DNA from: Janthinobacterium lividum PAMC 25724
GTDB taxonomy: Bacteria; Pseudomonadota; Gammaproteobacteria; Burkholderiales; Burkholderiaceae_D
NCBI GenBank assembly: GCA_000242815.2
Contig: AHHB01000044.1
Span: 1-64,000 of the forward strand
DNA length: 64,000 bases
Reading direction: 5' to 3'
The number at the start of each line of letters is the position of its first letter. Position 1 is the first letter of the stretch. A program made the position numbers and the translations under genes. The notes under the pieces are model-generated. The model saw only the letters and a program-made list of their open reading frames with translations. It did not search any database and was not told the origin of the DNA. This document shows positions 57,900 through 64,000 of the stretch, in pieces.

Positions 57900-60064
57900 T
57901 ACGCAGACAAGGCGGCCTTGCCGGGCGCAGGCAGCGCGGCTGCAGCGCTCGTCGGCACGGGAATGGGAAGTAAAATTTCAAACGACGTGCCGGACTTGCT
58001 GCTGCGGCAGCCAATCACGCCATGCAGGCGCGTGACCAGGTCATGCACGATGGACAAGCCCAGGCCATGATGCGCTCCCTCCTTGTTGCTGCGCACGGGA
58101 GAAAACAGATTAGCCAGCACTTCCGGCGCCAGGCCAGCACCATTATCGCTGACGCACAATTCCAGATACAGACGACGGTCCCGGTTGATGTGGCCCCGGT
58201 TCACCACTTCGATACGCCCGCCATCGGGCAGTGCTTCGACGGCGTTTTTCAGCAGGTTGAGCAGGATTTGCTTGAGCATGTCGGCATCAGCCTCTACCTC
58301 GCATGGCGCGTCGCGCATGCGCGTGACCACCTCGATTTTCGGCGGCAGGAAGTCGGTGACGCGGAACAAGCGCAGCACATCGTCGACCACGCGCGCGCAA
58401 TCGGTGACGCTGCCCGCATCCACGGGCTGCAAATCAGCCAGGCCGCCGATCAACTGCCCGACGCGGTCGATTTCCTCGTTCAAGATAGCCATCTCGCCGC
58501 TGACCGGCTCGCGTTTCTCCAGCTTGTGATCGAGTACGCTCAGGTAGTTCTTGATGATGGACAGCGGATTATTCACTTCATGCACGACACGGCGCGACGC
58601 GGCACGGTATTCCTCGGCCACATGGTCGAGCTGGCGCCGTGCCTGGCCGCGCGCATTGACGGCCGTTTCCAGCGCAACGGCGGCCTGGTTGGCATACGCG
58701 CGCAAGAAACCTTGGCGCTTCTGGCAAGCGCCAATCTGCCACGCCGCCACACCGCCTATCAGCACCCCAAGGCTGCGCTGGCCCGCCACCAAGGGCAGGC
58801 AGACCAGGCTGTCGGTGCCGAGGATGCGGAATAGCTGCTCCTCGACAATGCCCAGCGCCGGCATGTCGCGCTTCAAGAACGCCAGTTGGCACTCGAGTGC
58901 CGAAACGGCCAGCGGACCGCCCTTGGCCAGCGGGATAGAGAAGCCGGCCAGACGCTGCTGATGTTCGCCGGCCGCCACACCCACCAGCGCATGGCCGGTA
59001 GAGTTTTGCAGCAGGATGACGGCAGTTTCAAAGTCAAACAGGATGCGCGCCGAGCGCGTGATGGCTTCGAGCAGGCTGCTCTCGCTCTGCTGGCGGGCAA
59101 AGGTCTGGCCCACTTCGGATACCAGCACCATATTGCGCACTTCGTCGGACAGGCGCTGCTGCACCGGATCGACGGGTGGCGAAGCATACGCCGGCGGGGT
59201 GACGATATCGTCTGCGCCGGCCAGGTCAATACCCAGGTGCTGCGCCGCCTGCTCCACCTGACGCGCGACGCTGCCGGACAGATTTTCCAGTACCTCCACT
59301 TCCAGCGCGCATAGCTGCGCCGCCTGCGCAATCGATTCCGCATCGTCGGCGTGGCAGCACAACAGGTGCGCCAGGCGCACGATGCGTATCAATGGATGAC
59401 TGGCCTCCAGGCGCGCCAGCGGCTCATGGTGATACAGCACGCTGTCGGCCAGGAAGGAATCGAGATGCCAGCGCTCGATCAGCCAGGCACCCGCTTCGGC
59501 ATGCGTGATCTGCAAGGTGCGCTGCTCGACAGCGCACAGGGCGGCATCGTCGCGCGCCGTAAAATTGAACGCGTATTCCTTCGGCGCCGCAGCGAGCAAA
59601 GCCAGTCGACCGACATTGTGCAGCAAGCCCGCCAGGTACGCTTCTTCGACGTGCGGATAGGCCATGGCCTTGGCAATCGCGCGCGTCATGACGGCGGCCG
59701 ACAGAGAGCTTTTCCAGAAAGCACGCAAATCCGTGCTGCCGGAATGGGGAAAACTGTTGAAGGTCTGGAAGACCGATTCGCTGATGACCAGGGTCTTGAT
59801 CATATCCGTACCCAGCGACACGAGCGACTGTTCCAGGCTGACGACCTTGCCATGACGATGGTAGGCCGAGCTGTTGGCCACGCCGAGGATCTTGCTGGTC
59901 ATGCCCGCATCCTTGGCGATCAGGGCGGCCAACTCTGGCATGCCGACATCGTCGGCCTGCAGGTGGGCGATCAGCTTAATGAGAATCTGCGGCATGGCCG
60001 GCAGGCGGGCAATCAGCAGGCGATTGCGAATATCTTGATCAGATTGATGCATCGTATCAGGCAT
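57899..60064 (-). CDS. HDOD domain - GAF - histidine kinase fusion
   Basis: 721 residues. HDOD domain at ~15-215 (IARLPAMPQILIKLIAHLQ; AGLLHNVGRLALLAAAPKEY); GAF-like domain at ~320-465 (SLLEAITRSARILFDFETAV); kinase part with phospho-acceptor His495 in RRVVHEVNNPLSIIKNYL, N box NLLKNAVEALPDGG, DNGAGLAPEV and GLGLSIV (residues ~590-702). No transmembrane segment, so it is a soluble kinase. HDOD proteins are often linked to signalling and motility. Fusion to a kinase in one chain is less common. The partner regulator is the next gene. Confidence 0.92.
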   Translation of the reverse strand: MPDTMHQSDQDIRNRLLIARLPAMPQILIKLIAHLQADDVGMPELAALIAKDAGMTSKILGVANSSAYHRHGKVVSLEQSLVSLGTDMIKTLVISESVFQTFNSFPHSGSTDLRAFWKSSLSAAVMTRAIAKAMAYPHVEEAYLAGLLHNVGRLALLAAAPKEYAFNFTARDDAALCAVEQRTLQITHAEAGAWLIERWHLDSFLADSVLYHHEPLARLEASHPLIRIVRLAHLLCCHADDAESIAQAAQLCALEVEVLENLSGSVARQVEQAAQHLGIDLAGADDIVTPPAYASPPVDPVQQRLSDEVRNMVLVSEVGQTFARQQSESSLLEAITRSARILFDFETAVILLQNSTGHALVGVAAGEHQQRLAGFSIPLAKGGPLAVSALECQLAFLKRDMPALGIVEEQLFRILGTDSLVCLPLVAGQRSLGVLIGGVAAWQIGACQKRQGFLRAYANQAAVALETAVNARGQARRQLDHVAEEYRAASRRVVHEVNNPLSIIKNYLSVLDHKLEKREPVSGEMAILNEEIDRVGQLIGGLADLQPVDAGSVTDCARVVDDVLRLFRVTDFLPPKIEVVTRMRDAPCEVEADADMLKQILLNLLKNAVEALPDGGRIEVVNRGHINRDRRLYLELCVSDNGAGLAPEVLANLFSPVRSNKEGAHHGLGLSIVHDLVTRLHGVIGCRSSKSGTSFEILLPIPVPTSAAAALPAPGKAALSA

Positions 60065-60255
60065 TACCGGTTCGAAAAGGAAGAGCGCTCAGCAGCAAAG
60101 CGCGGCCACGTTCAGAGCAATCCCCCACTCCTGTAACCCAAAAATAGACTGCCTGAGAGGATGCCGGGAAAAAAATCATCTTATCATAAGCGCTCGATAT
60201 TACTTGCAATACAGAAAATTAAGTTGAAAAAAATCCAGCGTTCCATCAAGAAAAC

Positions 60256-61536
60256 TTATGCCTTGAATGTACCCAGCAAACGCTGGCGAAAGCGCCGCGA
60301 GATCAGCCACAGGACCAGCGCCAAGCCCGTGAACGCCAGTTGGCCCGACGCCAGCCACAGCACGGAACCGGACAGCAGCGGCGAGATCACGCCAGCCACC
60401 ACAGCGCCCAGCAAGGTGCTGGCGAACGACTGGCACGAGGCGACAGTGCCGCGGATATGCGGGAACAGGTCGAGCGCCAGCAGGGTCGCGCCCGGCCCCA
60501 CCAGCGACATGCCGAAAGTGTAGAAGAACAACGGCAGCACTGACCAGGGCAGCGATGGTGGCAAGAACAGATGGTAAGCGACATTGACGCTGGCCGCGCA
60601 CAGCAAGAAGGTGAAGCCGATGCCGATCTGGCGCGCGAACGTCACCTTGCCGGCGATACGGTTGGCCGCCAGGGCGCCCATGAAAATCCCGCTCACGCAT
60701 GGAATGAACAGCCAGCCAAACTGCGATGGTCCCAGGTGCAGCTGCTTGGGCAGCATTTCCGGCGCTGCCGTGATGAACAGGAACAAACCGGCGAAATTGA
60801 GCGCGACGATGCCGGCCTTGATGTGGAACAGGGGCGAGCGCAGGATCTGTCCATAGCTCGATGCCAGGAAACGGGGATTGAAAGGCTGGCGTTTGGCCAA
60901 AGGCAAAGTTTCAGGCAGGCGCCAGTAGCAAAAGGCCAGCAAGATCACCGTGTAAAGGGCGAGGAACAGGAAGATCGAGCGCCAGTCGAACCAGATGACG
61001 ATCCAGCCACCCAGAATCGGCGCCACGGCCGGGGCGATGGAAAAGATCATCGTCACCAGCGACAGCAACCGCGCCGCTGCAGCATCGGCATACAGGTCGC
61101 GGATGATGGCGCGGCTGATCACTACGCCAGCGCCGGCTGACATGCCCTGCATCATGCGGAAGAACCACAGATAGTGCACCGTGTGCGCCGAGGCACAGCC
61201 GAGCGAGCCGATGGCAAACATCAGCAGCGACACCAGGATGACATTGCGCCGGCCAAACGTGTCCGAGATCGCACCATGCCACAGCACCATGCCGGCAAAA
61301 GCGAGCATGTAGAACGTCAGCGACTGCTGCACTTCCAGCGGTGACGCTTGCAGCGAATCCTGGATCGCGCCAAAGGCCGGCAGATACGTGTCGATCGACA
61401 GGGGGCCGAGCATCGACATGCCGGCCAGCATCATGGCCAGCGCACCACGGCTCAGCGGCGCCATATGGCTAGGGGCGGGCGGCGGAACGGGCGTGACCGG
61501 GTCGGGCGGCACGTTGGCCGGAGGGATGGGAAACAT
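60256..61536 (-). CDS. Bcr/CflA family multidrug MFS transporter
   Basis: 426 residues from 61536 (MFPIPPANV); an ATG at 61557 or at 61464 is also possible because the first ~25 residues are a Pro-rich, non-membrane leader. Then 12 hydrophobic segments. MFS A-motif region LWHGAISDTFGRRNVILVS, and the Bcr/CflA-type MLGPLSIDTYLPAFGAIQ and VISRAIIRDLYADAAAARLL. Exports drugs or sulfonamide/bicyclomycin-type compounds by family; the actual substrate is unknown. Confidence 0.88.
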   Translation of the reverse strand: MFPIPPANVPPDPVTPVPPPAPSHMAPLSRGALAMMLAGMSMLGPLSIDTYLPAFGAIQDSLQASPLEVQQSLTFYMLAFAGMVLWHGAISDTFGRRNVILVSLLMFAIGSLGCASAHTVHYLWFFRMMQGMSAGAGVVISRAIIRDLYADAAAARLLSLVTMIFSIAPAVAPILGGWIVIWFDWRSIFLFLALYTVILLAFCYWRLPETLPLAKRQPFNPRFLASSYGQILRSPLFHIKAGIVALNFAGLFLFITAAPEMLPKQLHLGPSQFGWLFIPCVSGIFMGALAANRIAGKVTFARQIGIGFTFLLCAASVNVAYHLFLPPSLPWSVLPLFFYTFGMSLVGPGATLLALDLFPHIRGTVASCQSFASTLLGAVVAGVISPLLSGSVLWLASGQLAFTGLALVLWLISRRFRQRLLGTFKA

Positions 61537-61575
61537 GGCGGGTCCAGGGTGACACATCCGGCTTTCTCAGCTGCC

Positions 61576-61698
61576 AAAATATCTGAGAAAGCCGTAGCGA
61601 GCGCAAGTCAATTGTGGCCCAGAGCGCAACCGTACTTCAGTACGGTGAGCACCACAGGCCGCAAGTCACGACGCGCAGTAGGTTTAATCAGATATTTT
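61576..61698. repeat. GTAC-centred intergenic element, variant copy
   Basis: Outer arms AAAATATCTGA (61576-61586) and TCAGATATTTT (61688-61698) pair perfectly and overlap the stop of the methyltransferase gene. The centre has ACCGTACT-TC-AGTACGGT (61629-61646). Same layout as 47109-47200 (outer AAAATnnCTGA-like arms plus a GTAC palindrome) but different sequence between, so a related subfamily. Confidence 0.65.
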
Positions 61699-62890
61699 TA
61701 GGCTTTGCTTCTTCGCGGCGGTTGTAGCCTGCCACCATATCGAAACGGAACAAACGGCATTCCAGCGCACCGTTGAAGAATGGCGTCTTGCGCGCTTCTT
61801 TCAGGCGCAGCAGCTTGGGCAGGCCCAGGTCGGCCGTAAACAGGAATACGGTCCAGCCAGCGAAGCGCTGCTTGAGCGTCGTGCCCATGGCCGAATAGAA
61901 GGACGTCGACAGTTCATCTTCCGGAATGGTGCTATCGCCGCGCACGCCGATACGCTCGCCGTATGGCGGGTTGGTCAGCATGATGCCCGGCACGTCGCTT
62001 GGCGGCTTGACTTCCTGCGCCTCGATCTGTTTCAAGGGTACGTCGAAGCGCACGCCGGCACAACGCAGGTTATGGCGCGTCATGGCCACCATGTCGCCCG
62101 AGATGTCGCTGCCGAAAATGGTCGGTTCGGCAGGCAGCGGATTGACCTTGATGGCGTTTTTCATGGCATTCCACGGCGCTGGGTCGAAGTCGTGGAAGTT
62201 TTCGAAGGCGAACTGGCGCGAGGCGCCCGGTGGAATGCCTTGCAGCATCTGCGCCGCTTCGGCCAGGATGGTGCCGGAACCGCACATCGGGTCAAACAGC
62301 ACCATGCCCGGCTTCCAGCCCGACACGCGCAACAGGCCAGCGGCCAGGTTTTCGCGCAGCGGTGCGTCGCCCGTCTCTTCACGCCAGCCGCGCTTGAACA
62401 GGGCTTCGCCCGAGGTGTCGAGGTAGACCGTAAACGTGTGCGCGTCGAGGAAGCCGACGATGCGCATGTCCGGCGTCTTGGTGTTGACCGATGGCCGTTC
62501 GTTGAACTGGTCGCGGAAGCGGTCGCAGATCGCATCCTTGATCTTCAGGGTGGTAAATTCCAGGCTGCGCAGCGGCGACTTCACGGCCGTGACGTCGACA
62601 CGGATGGTGTGGTGCACGCCGAACCAGTCTTCCCAGGATTGCGCCAGGGTCAGGTCATAAATATCGTTTTCCGTCTTGTAGCCGGAATGGGCCATGCGCA
62701 TCAGCACGCGCGAAGCGATGCGCGAATGCAGGTTGATGCGGTAGGAATCGAGCAGGTCGCCCGAACAGTGTACGCCGCCCGGCACCTGGTTATGCACCTT
62801 CATGGTCGTACTATCCTGGGCAATCTCGCCCAGTTCCTCGGCCAGTGCCGCTTCCATGCCACGCGGGCATGGGCAAAAATATGAAGCCAT
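61688..62890 (-). CDS. THUMP domain class I SAM-dependent RNA methyltransferase (RlmL N-terminal type)
   Basis: 400 residues. N-terminal ferredoxin-like and THUMP part (ASYFCPCPRGMEAALAEELG), then the methyltransferase core with LFDPMCGSGTILAEAAQML as SAM motif and IMLTNPPYGERIGV as the catalytic NPPY. This corresponds to the N-terminal half of E. coli RlmKL, which makes m2G2445 in 23S rRNA, and to stand-alone homologues (YpsC type). The start at 62890 (MASYF) is fixed by homology. An upstream open frame is not coding. Confidence 0.9.
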   Translation of the reverse strand: MASYFCPCPRGMEAALAEELGEIAQDSTTMKVHNQVPGGVHCSGDLLDSYRINLHSRIASRVLMRMAHSGYKTENDIYDLTLAQSWEDWFGVHHTIRVDVTAVKSPLRSLEFTTLKIKDAICDRFRDQFNERPSVNTKTPDMRIVGFLDAHTFTVYLDTSGEALFKRGWREETGDAPLRENLAAGLLRVSGWKPGMVLFDPMCGSGTILAEAAQMLQGIPPGASRQFAFENFHDFDPAPWNAMKNAIKVNPLPAEPTIFGSDISGDMVAMTRHNLRCAGVRFDVPLKQIEAQEVKPPSDVPGIMLTNPPYGERIGVRGDSTIPEDELSTSFYSAMGTTLKQRFAGWTVFLFTADLGLPKLLRLKEARKTPFFNGALECRLFRFDMVAGYNRREEAKPKNI

Positions 62891-62976
62891 GGTGTACCTT
62901 TTATCCGTTGAAAAACAATTAACTAAAAATTTCAAAACTTGTCGGATTACGCGCGCAGCGCTAATCCGACCTACAA

Positions 62977-63594
62977 CTACAACATCTCCAGCGCGCGCTC
63001 GACAAAATCGAGGCGGTCCTGGCCCCAGTATCCTTCGCCATCGACGATGTACCACGGCGAGCCGAAGACGCTGGCGGCAGTCGCGGCCTCCGTGTTGGCA
63101 TCGTACTCGGCCTGCACGCTGGCCGTGTCCGATGTTTTCAGCAACTGGCGGCCATCAAGACCGGCATCGAGCGCGATCTGCACCAGGGTTTCCTCGTCGC
63201 CGATGTTGCGCTCTTCGGCCCACAGGCCGCGCATGATAGCGTGCGCCAGCTTCAGCGATGCTTCCACGCCATGCGCCAATCGCGTCGCGATGATGAGCTT
63301 GGCAGACGCTTCCGGCGACACGGGGAAGAACTTCGGCTGCAGGGTCAGCGGCACTTGCAGGTAAGCCGACCAGCGCGCCAGTTCGGCCAGGCGATACGCC
63401 TGGCGCTGCGGCGCGCGCTTGGCCAGCGGCAGGCCGCCCGAGACGCTGAAGACCTTGCCCAGGTCAAAGGGACGAATGTCGATCTGTGCGCCGGTCTTCG
63501 CGGCGATGGCCATCAGGCGCGCGTGACCCAGGTAGGTCCATGGCGAGTGGGGCGCGAAGAAATACTGCACGACTTTGCTCTGGCTTGCACTCAT
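62977..63594 (-). CDS. 2-hydroxychromene-2-carboxylate isomerase, DsbA family
   Basis: 205 residues. Thioredoxin-like kappa-GST fold: VQYFFAPHSPWTYLGHARLM at the N-terminus, where SPW replaces the CxxC of DsbA, and FGSPWYIVDGEGYWGQDRLD near the end. In naphthalene degraders such enzymes isomerise 2-hydroxychromene-2-carboxylate with glutathione; here no aromatic pathway genes are near, so a general glutathione-linked isomerase role is more likely. AGGGGA precedes the ATG at 63594. Confidence 0.85.
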   Translation of the reverse strand: MSASQSKVVQYFFAPHSPWTYLGHARLMAIAAKTGAQIDIRPFDLGKVFSVSGGLPLAKRAPQRQAYRLAELARWSAYLQVPLTLQPKFFPVSPEASAKLIIATRLAHGVEASLKLAHAIMRGLWAEERNIGDEETLVQIALDAGLDGRQLLKTSDTASVQAEYDANTEAATAASVFGSPWYIVDGEGYWGQDRLDFVERALEML

Positions 63595-63604
63595 CTCGAT
63601 TCCC

Positions 63605-64000
63605 CTAGAAAGGCTTGACCACGACCAGCACGACAACGACCAACAGCATTACCACCGGCACTTCATTGAACCAGCGGAACCAGGTATGGCTGCGCTTGTT
63701 GAGACCTTTTTCAAACTTGCGCAAGATAGCGCCGCAGGCGTGGTGATAGCCGAGCAGCAGCACCACGAAGGTCAGCTTGGCGTGCATCCAGCCCGGTATC
63801 TTCACGCGGCCTTCCCCGCCACCAAACATCATCCACATCAACACCAGCCCCAGCACCATCGCCGGCAGCGCCAGCACCGACATGAAGCGGTACAGTTTGC
63901 GCGCCATCAGTAACAGGCGCTCGGTGGCTACCGTTTCCGTCTCCATCGCCAGGTTCACGAAAATACGCGGCAAATAAAACAGGCCGGCAAACCAGGATGT
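63605..64000 (-). CDS. HemJ/CopD-type membrane protein (5' partial at window end)
   Basis: The frame is open to base 64000, so the gene starts beyond the window; TTG at 63973 is not the start. The 131 visible residues include TSWFAGLFYLPRIFVNLA, two or three hydrophobic segments (FMSVLALPAMVLGLVLMWMM; VKIPGWMHAKLTFVVLLLGY), and the C-terminal FNEVPVVMLLVVVVLVVVKPF. This is the UPF0093/HemJ family: protoporphyrinogen IX oxidase in many proteobacteria. It would precede the hemH step. The stop is 10 bp from the DsbA-like gene start. Confidence 0.85.
   Translation of the reverse strand, partial: TSWFAGLFYLPRIFVNLAMETETVATERLLLMARKLYRFMSVLALPAMVLGLVLMWMMFGGGEGRVKIPGWMHAKLTFVVLLLGYHHACGAILRKFEKGLNKRSHTWFRWFNEVPVVMLLVVVVLVVVKPF

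Noticed and set aside
56097-58070. 657-codon open frame antisense to the GGDEF-EAL gene
   Set aside because: Overlaps a gene with intact domains; no motif of its own.

Overview
The window reads as a continuous piece of chromosome from a high-GC betaproteobacterium. Gene order and protein style point to Oxalobacteraceae, most likely Janthinobacterium or a close relative. This is inferred from recognised families and neighbourhoods such as purM | AI-2E permease-hda-HAD-pcnB-folK-panB and nadK-recN-hemH-grpE-dnaK-dnaJ; no database search was possible. Coding density is high. There is one tRNA, no rRNA, no CRISPR array, no intact insertion sequence and no prophage, so most of it is ordinary core genome.

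Layout. 1-4.6 kb (+): end of a VC_2705-type sodium/solute symporter, a secreted S9 peptidase and a PPi-type phosphofructokinase. 4.7-10.1 kb (-): AI-2E family permease, hda, a HAD phosphatase, pcnB, folK and panB, several joined by ATGA overlaps, with purM divergent. 11.5-20.0 kb (-): a polyamine uptake and catabolism cluster (puuD-like amidotransferase, glutamine-synthetase-like gamma-glutamylpolyamine synthetase, class III aminotransferase, potGHI transporter genes, aldehyde dehydrogenase). It lacks a periplasmic binding protein, and the gap where one is expected holds a terminator and a palindrome. 20.3-24.2 kb: MFS transporter, TRIC-like channel, argP-like regulator, beta carbonic anhydrase. 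24.4-32.6 kb (-): nadK-recN behind a LexA-overlapped promoter, hemH, and grpE-dnaK-dnaJ with two sigma-32 promoters. 32.8-35.5 kb (+): a small hydrophilic protein, a PQQ-sugar-dehydrogenase-like secreted protein, osmC, gloA. 35.6-38.9 kb (-): TolC-family protein, rhodanese, pcm, TetR regulator. 39.5-47.1 kb: small cysteine-cluster and membrane proteins, an MFS transporter, uppP, recQ, a HypT-like LysR regulator, gdhA. 47.3-53.1 kb: galE, trmB, tRNA-Gly(CCC), a likely IS30-type remnant, and the dTDP-L-rhamnose operon rfbBACD. 53.2-60.1 kb (-): a DUF4197 protein, then a three-gene signalling operon (HDOD-GAF-histidine kinase, REC-PAS-GGDEF-EAL regulator, Sel1-repeat protein). 60.2-64.0 kb (-): Bcr/CflA-type MFS, THUMP RNA methyltransferase, DsbA-like isomerase and the end of a HemJ/CopD-type membrane protein.

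The most interesting features are: the signalling operon, whose genes overlap or almost abut and which probably couples a one-piece HDOD kinase to cyclic-di-GMP turnover; the polyamine cluster without its binding protein; the LexA box and sigma-70 promoter in front of nadK-recN; the paired heat-shock promoters; and two kinds of dispersed intergenic palindromic element (GTAC-centred, and GGGTC/GACCC). None of these clearly amounts to a wholly new system. The signalling operon and the repeat families are the best leads.
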